In this document: positions 41,401-53,003 of the stretch, piece after piece
Numbering within the stretch: position 1 is the first letter of the stretch
How the letters are laid out: every line of letters begins with the position of its first letter
Source of the DNA: Lepidodermella squamata
Taxonomy: Eukaryota; Gastrotricha
NCBI GenBank assembly: GCA_047495785.1
Contig: JBLDXI010000020.1
Coordinates: 1,426,001 to 1,490,000, forward strand
Direction of reading: 5' to 3'
DNA length: 64,000 nt
The notes under the pieces: generated by a model
What the model was told of the DNA's origin: nothing
Seen by the model: the letters and a program-made list of their open reading frames with translations, nothing else
Database searches by the model: none
Translations under genes and position numbers: made by a program

Positions 41401-41808
41401 AATTTCTAGATGCACCTGCTTGATCGGAAGTTGGACATGGTGTTAGAATACATAGCAGCCACTCAAGCCGGTGCTGGTGCGAAGGCGGTGCCTTTGGAAA
41501 TAAACGCAACAACTACACGCAGCTCGGCACCTGCTGAAGGTGCTCGCTCACGTCCAGGACCTATGTATACCCAATCACTGCCGCAAACGCCAGCTCCCTC
41601 GAAGGCGCATTTGCAGTCTTCGAAACAGGAATCGAGCGCGCCGGCTGGCATCGATGATTCGAGCCTGTCTCAGCAAACCTCGTCTCACTTCACTGCCGCC
41701 GATGGCCGGCCTGTCTCTGCTGCTGCATCTCTGACCACAGCGGGCGATGACGAACATTTGGACGCTGTAGTATCCGAAATCGTCGTTGACAATGAATCTT
41801 CGGTGTAG
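38408..41808 (+). CDS. KCNQ: KCNQ (Kv7) voltage-gated potassium channel
   Basis: Subunit of a tetrameric K+ channel of the plasma membrane that sets excitability. Sixteen exons: 38408-39006, 39060-39117, 39174-39208, 39259-39383, 39444-39604, 39661-39732, 39793-39851, 39908-39977, 40036-40067, 40125-40149, 40211-40306, 40362-40579, 40708-40871, 40927-41125, 41180-41351 and 41410-41808, giving 827 residues. Phases agree at every join. Seen: [14 protein letters not shown] before S1; S4 with [12 protein letters not shown], then RMMRLDRRG; the pore YADALWWG, then [11 protein letters not shown] with filter TVGYGD at 398-403; [23 protein letters not shown] in S6; calmodulin-binding helix A ([21 protein letters not shown]); helix B ([20 protein letters not shown]) and a C-terminal coiled coil ([12 protein letters not shown]). 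The 180-residue Ser-rich N-terminus is poorly conserved. The shortest exon is 25 bases. One intron (40580-40707) is 128 bases; the others are 50-61. Confidence 0.95.
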
Positions 41809-42407
41809 AGACGTTTTTATGAAATCGCAGGCCTGCAAAACTTGTTCAGCCAATGAATCAACTGAAAACACTGCTTACAATATATTCGCGTATTGTCGGC
41901 TTTATGTTATAACGTTTCCTCGCGTTTATACTGCGGATTAGCCAATCTAACAGCAAACTGTTTGTTTTCCTTTTTATCAGATCAGTTAAAATTCTTACAC
42001 ATATATTTTGAAACTTTTCTCTGGTGCATAAAAATAACAAGTAATATGAATTTAAATCTCATCCTGTTGGCTTGTATACATATATTTGTAAACAGGTTAT
42101 ATGCGCAGGAGGATTGAGAATATCAAGATCTCGAATAAAGGCGTGGAAATTTTCAACAGCCATTGTACGTGTTTTTGATTTTCTATCGATTTGCGTGCGC
42201 CTTTTGATCGTCTTTTGCGTGACCAGTCGACTAAGACCCTTGGCCTAAATGCCGATTTGTTACAAGTTGCGTGTGCGAGTTACTATTTTCGGAATACCCA
42301 GACGCTGCTTTGCGTGATACAGAACAAAGCAACAAAATGCACAGTCTGCTGCAGAGACTAAACTTTCTTGGACATAACACTACATTTGAAATAGCTCAAC
42401 ATCAGAA
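41809..42407. other. spacer between KCNQ and the Cys-rich gene
   Basis: AT-rich, no supported exon. Holds the KCNQ 3'UTR and the promoter of the next gene. Confidence 0.4.
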
Positions 42408-43237
42408 ATGCTCATTTTTGTTTCTATCCTGCTGTCAATTGCTCATTTTTCAGGTAATATTCCGAGAATTTCTTCAATTATTTTGGCATATTTGTTCCGT
42501 GTTAGAATCAGCAAAAATCACCCTAGGATGCGACCCAATGAACAGCACTTGCCCGCCGTTCGCGACTTGTGTTCCCGCTTGCCATACAAATAACATCGAT
42601 CATATTTGCCGATGCGACGAAAAGAACTTCTTTTTCAAAGATTTGCAGACACTCGACTTCCAATGTTACACAAGTGAGCATTTAATTAATCCCTCCTTAA
42701 ATTCTTTTGAAATTACGATGATTTACAGTGGTGCGAATCGGCGCTTCATGTAATGCGACGCATCGCTGCCCAGGCTTGGAATCAGAATGTGCCAATGGAA
42801 AGTCAGTCGGATTTTTCTAATATTTTGTACGATTTTAGCTTTTCGTGTCTCCTTTCAGATGTGTTTGTCGTCCGCCTTACAGTCCGACAGATAATATGAT
42901 GCGCTGTAAGCCTCAGCCCTTCTTCAAGCCCCAGCCTGTTGAATTCGCTGTACTTGGAGAGTTCTGCAATGAGGTAAACTGCCTTAAATTTTGAGGATTT
43001 AAATAAGCTTTGAGCTTATTTCAGGACACGCCAATATCCCAACTCACAGGCCGCAAGCCCTATCGAATTCATTGCGTAAACCCTGAGGAGATGGAATGCG
43101 TATCTGGAACGTGCCGTTGCCGTCTTGGTTTGCGCCCTGCTTCTATCTCAGAAATGATTCGAAACATCAACTCCGGATTTTACTGCCGACCGGAAAATCT
43201 TCAACTCCTGCGATCAGACCATTTCCGCTACAATTAA
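42408..43237 (+). CDS. small secreted cysteine-rich protein, unknown
   Basis: Five exons, 42408-42453, 42512-42673, 42729-42801, 42859-42973 and 43025-43237, join to 202 residues. The N-terminus is a clear signal peptide (MLIFVSILLSIAHFS). The rest has Cys patterns resembling EGF-like or EB-type modules (CDPMNSTCPPFATCVPAC...CRC, then CNATHRCPGLESECANG and KCVCRPPY, then CVNPEEMECVSGTCRC). No transmembrane segment follows, so it is likely secreted. I do not recognise a named family. AATAAA at 43361 ends it, about 70 bases from the poly(A) signal of the convergent DUS3 gene. Confidence 0.8.
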
Positions 43238-43360
43238 TACTTGAAGCTCAAAATAATTGAAATCGCTCGTGTAATCGCTTTTTACGTTGCTTGTTGTTAA
43301 TCGGCGCTTTTAAGAATTCTCAATGTGGCTATCACGTTTGATAATATTATGATATCAGAA

Positions 43361-43366
43361 AATAAA
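43361..43366 (+). terminator. poly(A) signal of Cys-rich gene
   Basis: AATAAA 124 bases after the stop codon, just before the minus-strand signal of the facing gene. Confidence 0.5.
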
Positions 43367-43434
43367 TTTGCGTTTGCTCTCGTGATTTTTCCACCTTGTA
43401 AAAAAAGGCCTGCGATCTCAAAAATATATCAAAC

Positions 43435-43440
43435 TTTTAT
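43435..43440 (-). terminator. poly(A) signal of DUS3
   Basis: AATAAA on minus, 55 bases after the DUS3 stop codon. Confidence 0.55.
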
Positions 43441-43494
43441 TTCTCCTCGACGAAATCTTCACTTAGTGAACATGATTTGACTAGCATTTTTGGT

Positions 43495-46400
43495 TTACTG
43501 ATAAGCGTTGGCCTTGTGCTTCGGAACAAATGTAAAGCCATCGGGAACAGGACCTAGCAGCATCTCGCTGATTTTCACCCAGTCCGAGCAGTTCGGGCTG
43601 GCCATCAGTGTTTCAAGGTCGTCACGGCCGAAATAAGCCGGCGGCCGTTCGTTGATTTTCTGCGGCAAAACCTCAAGCAAACCGATTGGAATGTAACGGT
43701 AAAGGAAGGATTGCCATTCCAGCAAGAAACGGCGCGTAGTTTCAATGCCGCGAGTATCCGAACCCCAATGCTCCAAGCCATAATTCGCGTAACGTTTCAA
43801 CATGTCTAAACGCTCAGATGATCGAATATCCCAGTGGCGCTTTTCGGTAATTTCAGTGAAAATCCACGGTTTAATGAGCGCACCGCGGGCGACAACCACA
43901 TTTCCAATAGAAGAGCCGTCCAGGTGACCGTAAAAGTCCTCGTACGACAGCGTATCACCCACTCCAAAAACAGGGATAGATTTTTCCAAGCCAATTTTCG
44001 CACATCTGAAATGGAAATTTTCTGTGTGAAATTCTACCTTGAAATATTTTGGGAAAAATGCTTTCTACCATCAATTTTCACCAATAAATCGGAAAAATCA
44101 AATTTCACCATCAATTTTGGGTTTTCTACCGTCAAATTTGAGCTTTCGCAAACGCAACGGAAATTGCCACGAGGAGTCGAGGGACGAGGGTCGGTTATAG
44201 GCTAATGTCGGCCTACGGTGCAAATTTGATGAAATTAATATTGCTAGAGAGCCCGGGATGTGCTGCGTCCAATTACATGGTCTGTAGTTAGGTGAGAGCT
44301 ACTTGGACAGGTGAAAAAATTCATCAAAAGTGACCAAAAACGCAAAAATGGCATAAAAATGGCATTTTCTGACACTTTGAGCGATTATTAGGGGCACAGC
44401 AGACTCGAGTTCCTAAAATATTTTTAGATCAAAATGAGCGTCTCAACGAGAAGCATCTTATTATGCAAGAAAAAATTAGGAAGTCAGGTCTGCTGGGGGT
44501 CAAATAGAGAAAAAACCGATTTGCGAAAATCGCATGTTTTTCGTTGAAATTTGTGGTTTTCAGAGTCATTTGACCTTGACATGCATTAATTTTTTTTATT
44601 TTTGAATTGGATTTCAAATAAGCTATCTATTTCAGTCTACCTAATAGCATGTTTAAATTAATTCATTTTTTGCCGCAAGAAAACGCTAATGAATTTGATG
44701 AGTTTTGAGTCATGTGACCGGTTTTAACGTCAAATAGTATCAACTTTACCGAATTTTGTACCCACTACCTGAGCGTTTCGCCGCACCCGGATTTTTTCTA
44801 TGATATATGACAGTCATTTCTTGATGACTAAAATTAGTTTTGAACTATTTTACACCTGGGGCGGATTTTACCTACTAACCGGCCCTCGTTCTTTTGCCAA
44901 CAAAATGGGTTTTCTTTCCAAGAAATCCGACAAGTACCCGCTGGTTTAGCCTAAAGTAACTAAATTGATGGCGATTTCCGTTGCGTTGGCGAAAGCTCCA
45001 ATTTGATGGCAGAAAACCCAAAATTGATAATATTTGAATATTTCGACTTTTTTGATGAAAATTGAGGGTGAAAATATTGGTAGGAAATTTTTCACCCAAT
45101 TTTTTCGACTAACCGATCAACGTAATCCCAGTCTGCCAAGCGAGTATAGCGTTGATCTCTCGTTCGGCCGTGAATCGCAACGAAATCTGCTCCGGCATCA
45201 GCTAACTGAGGCACCAGCTCGTGAGCAAATCGCTTTTCGTAGTTATCACTCAAACCCGTGCGAAGTTTAACCGAAATCGGCAGATTTGTGACAGATCGCA
45301 TGGCTGTTACCACATTCATTAGGCGGGCGGGTCGGGCTGTTAAGGCGGCGCCTTCGCCCTTGGCGCAAACTAAATCGATGGGACACGCGGCGTTGATATC
45401 AATGAAGTCAACGTTCAACTTTTCTGTTATCATTTCAGCGCATCGAGCCATCATGTCCGGATAGCCGCCGCACAACTGCACGCCGAAGCAACGCTCGGAT
45501 GAGTGGCGCTTCAGAAGCGCCCACTCACCCGCGTGGCCAGACAGCAACTGGCCGACCATAGCCATTTCTCCACATGTAACCTCAGCGCCGTATTCGGTAC
45601 AGATGCGGCGAAACGGGAGATTGCCTAGTGTGGTCAAGGGGGATAAATAAGGTCGGCGAAGCATGTCAGCAACCCGAGCGCGACGAGCAGCGGTGGCGGC
45701 ATCGATTTCCAAACCGACACGCGGTTCTTTTTTAGCAACCTCTGGGGCAGGAATCGCCTCAGCCTGGCCTTCAAGTTTTTCCTCTGCTTTAACGCCATCT
45801 TCAAGCTTCGGAGTTTCCTTACTCATCTTCGGATGTTTGCTTTGAGTAGAAGTGAATTCTTTGGTTTTCGGGAATTGCAACGTTCGTTTACGGAGGGCAA
45901 CTTGTAACTCTTTGGTCAAATCGTTATAAGTCGTCTGCGACCCTTGAAATTTCGCCCATTTTTCCTCATCAATCTTTGAACGAAAACTTGTAACTTCCAA
46001 CTGTTAAATAAAAAGCAGTCTTACAATGTTGGTGCCATCTTCATTGATGTGGCTAGCGCCATATCTGCACAACACACCAAATCGGCAACGTCCGAATGTT
46101 AAGAAATTGTAGCAATTTTCTCCAATATCGGCTTGACGTTTCTCCAAATAACCTTTCAAATCATGCGAGTTCTTGCAGCTTTCACCTAGAAAATCGTTAA
46201 ATTATGATATATGGTTGACCATTAGCGGGATAATTAACCATATGGGCATTTATCTTCAGGAAAGCCACGAGCTGTGTATTGACATAATTGGTGCCTTTCA
46301 GCCTTGAAAACAGGTCTATCAGTTTTCCGATTGCGGCCTTTCAGCTTTTCAGGCTTCTTATTATCATCAGCGGGTTGCAGCTTTTCGGCTAAATCTTTTG

Positions 46401-46607
46401 CCACTTCTTTTGGCAGACACTCAGTCGCTAACACACGCTTGTGATCGACAGCCAAAAACCTGATCAAGTGATTGATTACATAATGAATCTCGTAATTGCA
46501 TGTGAAACCCACTCTTTCTTGATAGGGGCGACGCCCTTCGGTTTGTAGTTATCTTCCTTGGCAGTTTCTGTCTTCTCGTGCATCGCGGCACAATTCTCAT
46601 TTTCCAT
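43495..46607 (-). CDS. DUS3L: tRNA-dihydrouridine synthase 3
   Basis: Flavoenzyme that reduces uridine (position 47 in tRNA for this subfamily) to dihydrouridine. Five exons on minus, 46607-46513, 46459-46239, 46185-46025, 46000-45114 and 44005-43495, join to 624 residues. Two CCCH zinc fingers at the N-terminus ([23 protein letters not shown] and [22 protein letters not shown]), a charged linker, then the TIM-barrel: [28 protein letters not shown], catalytic Cys in [34 protein letters not shown], then [10 protein letters not shown] and [14 protein letters not shown]. The catalytic loop reads AACP where GCP is usual, but the Cys is kept. Intron 4 is 1108 bases, far longer than its neighbours, and holds an inverted-repeat element. 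Confidence 0.95.
44070..45095. mobile_element. foldback/MITE-like element in DUS3 intron 4
   Basis: Bases 44110-44169 and 44969-45028 are inverted copies with 55 of 60 positions matching by eye, and weaker similarity extends outward toward both ends of the intron. The middle has no coding frame of note. Boundaries are approximate and no target duplication was seen. Confidence 0.65.
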
Positions 46608-47494
46608 TTTTCAACAAGAATATACCAACAAAATAAAACTCTAAAAAACTTTACTAGTCATTTCCAGTGCAAAAATTGTCAAAACAAAGTATTTAAAAAT
46701 TGAGTGCAAAATTTGTGAGCGAAAATGAGAAATTGAGCGAGACGTTGAATTTCAATATGGAGATGTGCTAAAAATGCTATCACTAATGCCGCCCAGAGTC
46801 GATGTTGTGTGCTTGGGCCGATGGTTGTTGACACTCTGCTGACGTTGGTGGTAGTCTCCAGGACCAATAAAGCTTTTGTCGTCACGGCTGATAACTGCAC
46901 TCTGGCAGCACGCCGGGCGAGTTAATAGGTAACGCAGGTGGTCGATGAAACAATTGAAGAGTGCGTCTGAAAGTCGATTTGCGAACTGAGTAGCCTCCTC
47001 AACGATTGAATCGCCATCACAAGAGCTGTTTTCGAGAAAAAAAATTTAGTTTAGTAATAAGAAGTGACACTGGAATACTTCGGGACATTGGATTTGGTTC
47101 GATGTTCAATTTGATTTATGGCTCAGATCACGGGCCACCGTCAATCCAAAAATCGAAATCAAATCATCGGATGGGAATGGGTCCGACAGCTCTCAAGTTC
47201 AGAGAATGAACGATAGAACGCGAATTTTGAAGTAATTGCACCTTGCATAACGTAAGGTGAATTTTCATCAAGAAAAATGGGAAATGTATCCAACCGTTCA
47301 AGCTCAGCACGAGGGATTTTAAGCATAAATGAAAATGAAGCTAATTCAAAGTCAATCATTTCAAATCTTAAAATTCGGAAAAATGGGCTTTCACATCAAA
47401 GTAAAAGTAATATTTGGTCCAATTTACCCACCTTAAAAGAAAAGAATGGCCCAATTAAAAATTGTAACTCAAATGTTTCATCATTGGCGGAAAC
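46608..47494. other. spacer between DUS3 and the coiled-coil gene
   Basis: No supported exon. A 66-codon minus frame at 47159-47359 reads as plausible protein but has no phase-compatible splice partner. It may be 3' material of the coiled-coil gene. Confidence 0.35.
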
Positions 47495-50400
47495 TTACAA
47501 TATAGGTCTAAGAATATTCGTGATCTTCCGGTGAAAAGCTTCAATCGGGTCGAATTCCATGCTAGAGGGCGGAGGAGACGCGTCTACGCTACCAAGTAAT
47601 TCCGCGGCTTCAGCAGCCGACAGCTTCAAATGTGCCTGGGCCATCGATGCAGCTCGACTGATGAGACTAGCCTCTGAAGATAATTGAGAAGTCGCACGAC
47701 GCCCAGGAGAGCTTTGCCGGCGAGATTTGTTGTGGGAAACAGACATTTCACAACCGTTTACAGAGCGACGATCGCCACGAATTCGGTCGAAAAGCAACTC
47801 AAATAGCGCCTCGAAAAACCTCCGAAATTCACCCACCTGCGTGTTGCGGAATGCCAGTTGATTTTGAATTTTCTTCAACCCGTCTTTGCACTCGCTTTCT
47901 ATACGCGAAACGTTCGCCTTTTCGGAGTTACACATAACTTCAAGATATTGACAGCGCGTTTTAGCCTTTCTAACTTGCTCGGCCAGGCGATCGCATTCGC
48001 TGCGTTTCTCCTCGAAACGCTTCAGCAATGAGTTTTTCTCCGATTCAAACTCATCGATTCGACGCTTCATGGCAGCAACTCGCGCTGCTGCGCTTCTATC
48101 GTTCCGCTCAGCGTAGGCCAGCCTGTCACTTAGATCTTTAATGCGACTTGCATCAGCCGAAGCCTGCATGTCCATAGCCCTCATTTTTTCCCGCTGTTCC
48201 TCAAAAAACCGCTTATCTTTTGCGTGATCCCGCTTTGCGTCATTCAAACGCTCTCTCGACAGGGCTAGATCAGCGGCTAAACGGTCGCACTCGACTTGGT
48301 AATGCGCTAAGCGAGCCGCTTGCTCGCGTTCAGTTGACAACATTGACGCTAGTCGTTGTTTCATTTCTTCATACATAACCATTGGAATGTGGGATGGAGA
48401 AGGCGGGCATGATTCTAATTGATCGGTTATGACCGATTTATCAATTCTAGGCGACACGAAACACTGCTCAGCTGCCCGTTGTTCGGCATCAATCGCCGCT
48501 TTCCTCAACCTGGCAATGTCAGATTCTGCGTTAACAAGCTTACTCTCTAGAAGTTCGCTATTCGCCATAGCCGACGCGAGCTGATTTTTCACTCCTGGTA
48601 AAGCGATTTCCAATCGTTGCCTCATCTGCTGCTCATCAGCTATAGCCCTTCTCAATTTCATACGATCCGTTTTCAGCTCAGCGGCTAGACGCAGCAATCT
48701 TGCCACTCGCATTTTTTCGACAACCAGTTGTTGCTTTGTCGACGCGGAATTCTTTCTTGATGTTCGAGATGTCGCCAACGAAGCGGATGGACTAGCTGTA
48801 CGCTCCGTGGGTAAATAATCGTCCTCAGTCTGAGTAGCCATGTCGAAGGATAAAGCTGGTTTCTTGAGCCGCGGCGGCGAATCTTCGGCCGAGCAAAAAC
48901 TGGCCGAGCGAGTTCGCCGACGCCGCGTGGCTACTTCGGCCAATTTTTGCTGCTCAGCGGCCTGAGTCCTTGCCGCAGCTAATTTAGCGCTGTTTGACAA
49001 CGCATTATTCTCCAATTCAATCAATCGGTCATTTTGCCGGGCAACGAGAGTACTTTCCCGAGCTAAACGTGCTTGACAAGCGGTCAGTTGAGATCGGAGC
49101 TTCCGCTTTTCCGATTGCAAGCCTTCAATTTTCTTCTCGAGGATCGAGTTATCAGAGCGGATTTTGTTTAATTCCGTAACAATTTTCCCGCTTTGCTGCT
49201 TTGACAATTCGTTTAAACGGCGTTCGCAATCCGCGTGAATTTTCCTTATTTCCGCCTCGCGATCACGTCGTAGATTAGAAATTTTAAGCTTTAAATCTGC
49301 CACTGTTGATTCTCGATTAGCGACTTGTAACTGCGCACGTTCCAATCGGCCAGCTAAAACATCGCGGTCGTTTGCAAGCTCGCGACAGTGTTGTTTTAAA
49401 AGAGCCACGAGTCTTTCCGATTCAAGCGACGACTCAAGCTCTTTGATTAAATCTCCGAATTCGCCTAATTTGTTGTCCTTTTTCAACCGGACATCAAGAC
49501 CTTCTAAGCCGTCGTGAATAGCGCGTTGCTCAGAGTGTAGGCGTTCTATAGCGTTGAGTCGTTCATCTTGTTTCGAGCGCAATATTTCGATTTCTTGCGA
49601 CTGTTTTGATTAGAGGTAATTAAAAATTTAGTTTAACTTAAAGAGTGCCTACCTTCGCTTCGTACGCTTTCGTTACGCGTGCCAGTTGCTCCTTGAGTTC
49701 GCTCACCTCCGTCATCAAATTTTCAGAACAAACACTATAGTCGTCAAGTGGCGCGCCCGCAGCCGATTTAGCCTGCCGCCGAAACGCGGCGTCGGCTTCT
49801 AGTTGCCGGTTTTGCGAATGGAGAGTGGCGAGCTGAACTTCGAGATCACGCACTAACTGCGCACAGCGGTTCCTGTGTTATAGAATATGTAAGTAAGATA
49901 GAGTCCGGCTGAGGCAGGTTACCAAAACTGAGAATAAATTAATATAAAAATGCAATAATTCTAACATTTCAGCGCTGCAGAAATCTTTATCAGCCAGAGC
50001 GCATTCAAGTTTAGCGGTTTGATCAGCAAGTGACTTCTTGAGCTGCTCATTCGTCGCTTTCAGGTCACTCATCTCTGCCTCCATAATAGAAATCTGCAAA
50101 AACGACAGTGAAACAAAATTCAAATTCTAGTGACAAACAGACCATTTGTCGGTACGATGAAAGTTCAGACCAAAGGGTACTGCTGGAGCTATTTGCGGCC
50201 TGAGAAAAATTCGTTTCAAGTTGAACATTTGAAAAGCAATGAAAATATTTACGTCGAAATGCGACTGCAATTTCGCAAAGTTATTTTCGCTTTCGCAAAG
50301 TTCTCGTTTCAGAGTATCAACTTCGTTCTTCAGGTCTGTTTAAGAGATGATAGTTCCCAAAGGAAAATTACACCAAATTTATTACCGTTGTTTTCTTTTT

Positions 50401-51116
50401 CCATGGAAACCAGCAAACGATTGTTAACTTCATCGCTGTCTAAGAGCTGTTTGTTCAAACGCTCCACCTAAACACCGAAAATGAATTAACACCGAAGCAA
50501 TTTTCTGAGGCAAGTCTACTCACTTCGTCTTTAAGTTGCTCCTCAATCGCAGAAGCTTCTGCATAACGAGATTTTAATGTTGCTTCCGATGCTTTGTATT
50601 CAATGATCCTGGAAAATAAATATATTGTTGGTTTCAAGAATAGTGAGTAATAATATATTTCGGTTACTGAGATGATAAAGACTTGATTTCATTATCTCGA
50701 CATTCCAATTGAGCTTCAAGATGTTTAACGATATTATCGCGCTCTTCGACCAGGCTCCAAATGTGCTGCTCTTTAGCCGCGAACTTTTTCGCCTCTCTAA
50801 AAGAATAATGATTCAATAATTTGATGATTGGCAATGAAGAAATTATTGCACCTGTCCATAGTGATAGCAATAATTTGAGTTACATCAGGTTTGGATGACT
50901 GAACTTGCTTCCATAAGTCCCACATTAACTTATTGTCATCCTATTAAAAAAAGAAATTGAAAACAAGCCAACAGAAAAGCCAGAGCAGCTAACCGTGAGT
51001 TGTCGGAGATCTCTCTGAAGTTTGGCATTCTGCTCTTCGAGTTCAATGTATCGGTAGTCTGACAAAATAATATAATATTAATTAATTCGATAGTCAAACC
51101 ATCTCATCATACCCAT
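47495..51116 (-). CDS. long coiled-coil protein, possibly centrosomal or ciliary
   Basis: Ten exons on minus: 51116-51113, 51058-50994, 50940-50852, 50796-50668, 50608-50524, 50467-50386, 50335-50253, 50093-49923, 49856-49653 and 49600-47495, giving 1005 residues. The first coding exon is only ATGG. Heptad-rich coiled coil fills most of the chain (ELEEQNAKLQRDLRQL; VEERDNIVKHLEAQLECRD; LRRDREAEIRKIHADCERRL), broken by a Ser-rich stretch with SFDMATQTEDDYLP near the middle. The C-terminal part has AQAHLKLSAAEAAELLG. The organisation suggests a centrosome, basal-body or rootlet protein, but no family was identified. Weak points: the join 49923/49856, and the C-terminus, where the TAA overlaps a GTAAGT donor that may instead splice on. 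Confidence 0.78.
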
Positions 51117-51767
51117 TTGTCAGTCTATAGTCTGTATTGCACTGAATCTCTCATACAGAAGGTAACTAGCAATACGAATACTATGAAAAATGAAACAAAT
51201 TATTACGATATCAAGGGATTTACGAAAACACCGTAATGCTCCCTGATGAAAATTAAATAAGTATGCCAAGCCGCCATTTCTGGCTATAGAACAAGGCGGA
51301 TAGTTCTCAGAAAAACCTGCTTGTTCGATGACACTCACGCACGGCGCCAGGGTTCCACAGCGAGCAGAGGAAAAATATTCAACAATACTTCATCCACAAA
51401 CATCATAATTTTTTATGAAATGTGCCAAATCAAGGCAGGAGGTCAGGTTCGCAGACCTACACGCAAGTTTCAGGGATTTTTCAGGGATAAGCACGAGAAT
51501 GTTTAGCATATTATTTACAGGGGGCAAGAACTTGGTTTCTGGCTTCTTTGTCATCACATCAATGACATCGCCTAATTTCCCAATAATCAAAACGCCACTC
51601 CGAATAAAAGGGCGGCAGCAGATAATCAGAATTATGCACAGCTTGGCAGTTGCACGCGTGAAGCTGAAGCGAATATAACTGAAGATAGTCTTAATTGATA
51701 ATCAACATCACAGGAAGGCGGGTAAACCGTTCAAACCAACCACACTAGGCACTTCAGCCTCTAACTT
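51117..51767. other. upstream region of the coiled-coil gene
   Basis: No supported exon. Probable promoter region of the minus-strand coiled-coil gene. Confidence 0.35.
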
Positions 51768-53003
51768 CATATCTCAAATCTCAAATCTTTATTGTTTACC
51801 GTTCGCTTTGCACCTATTATTAGTCATAATGTTTATAAAATTCAGAATGAGTACAAAGGTGGCAAAGGGAGGCTCGAGCGCAAAGAACAAGGCGTCCGGG
51901 ACTGCATAAAATTAATTACAGCATGATGCATACAACTGTATACATACTTAGATACAGGAGGAATGGTACAAAGATTACATGTTCGGGAGGATAGGTAGGA
52001 ACTCGAGAATATAATGGCGCATTTTGGTAGCAAAAATCAATGTAGAGTAAATACTGGTGATATTATTAGGTAGTGAATTCCACAAAGATGTCAGGCGCAA
52101 AATAAAGGAACAATGCCGTTGTTTGTAGTTCCACTGAGGAAAAATTAATTTATTGTTATGACTAGAACGAGTAGTAGAAGTGGACGGGGGATAAATAAAT
52201 TCATTATGAAGCACAGAAATATGATTATGAATGATTTTGTGGGCTATTTGAAGGTCCCTGAACAACCATCTCTGATGAAGTGATTGAATGTTAAATTTTT
52301 TCAGCCTTTCCAAGTAACATAAAGGAGCAAAGGGAGGAACTATCATTCGAGAAGTAAAAATTTTGAGACACTTTTCCAAGAGGATTTTATCAGAAGCATT
52401 AGTGGGGTTCCAAACAGTTGAACAATACAGGAATAAAGGTAAGACATAAGTATTAAAAGCACGCATTAGAACAGAATTATCTCGCGATACAAAGGAGTTC
52501 AAGATCAGACCGCACATGCGCCTGGCTTTTTCGTAGATATAATTGCAATGAGAGGAAAATGATAATTTGCTGTCTACGATTACACCAAGGTCTTTAATTT
52601 TATATACTGATTCAATAGCGTGGTTCGACACGGTATACGCAAAACACGGATTATTTGAACCTAACCTTAAAACCACACATTTTTTCATGTTTACAGCTAG
52701 CTGATGGCTCAGAAAATAAGCTACGATGCAGTCAATATCAATCTGAACTTGAGAAGGAAGAGAATCAGGCTTCGGGTAAATCTTGACATCATCAGCATAG
52801 AGTTTAATTACACAGTGCTTGACAACAGAAGGCAAATCATTAATAAAAATTACAAATAACAGAGGACCCAGAACACTGCCCTGTGTCATACTTGAACAGA
52901 GGTGCATATTACGAACGCACAATTCATGATTCCACGGATGTTGGGAGTGCGAAGAATAACTTATCGACCTACCATTCAAAACTTGTGAGTAACAAATAAC
53001 AGT
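51768..53003 (-). mobile_element. 5'-truncated CR1/L2-like LINE
   Basis: The 3' end, on the left, carries AATAAAG followed by AGATTTG-type tandem units (about 51768-51788), a typical LINE tail. The element begins inside the RT domain, as expected from incomplete reverse transcription. It differs from the 25-31 kb LINE in sequence and in base composition. Confidence 0.82.
51975..52979 (-). pseudogene. LINE reverse transcriptase fragment
   Basis: 334 open codons that start just before the RT motif TQGSVLGPLLFVIFINDLP. Then LYADDVKIY (catalytic YADD), KIKDLGVIVDSKLSFSSH and a thumb region (YVLPLFLYCSTVWNP). It is open to the C-terminus with no frameshift, but the palm's first half and the endonuclease are missing, so it is not functional. 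It probably inserted recently, judging by the undamaged frame. Confidence 0.85.

Noticed and set aside
47159-47359. 66-codon minus frame downstream of the coiled-coil gene
   Set aside because: It reads like protein, but no acceptor gives the phase needed to join the coiled-coil exon, and a plus frame overlaps it.
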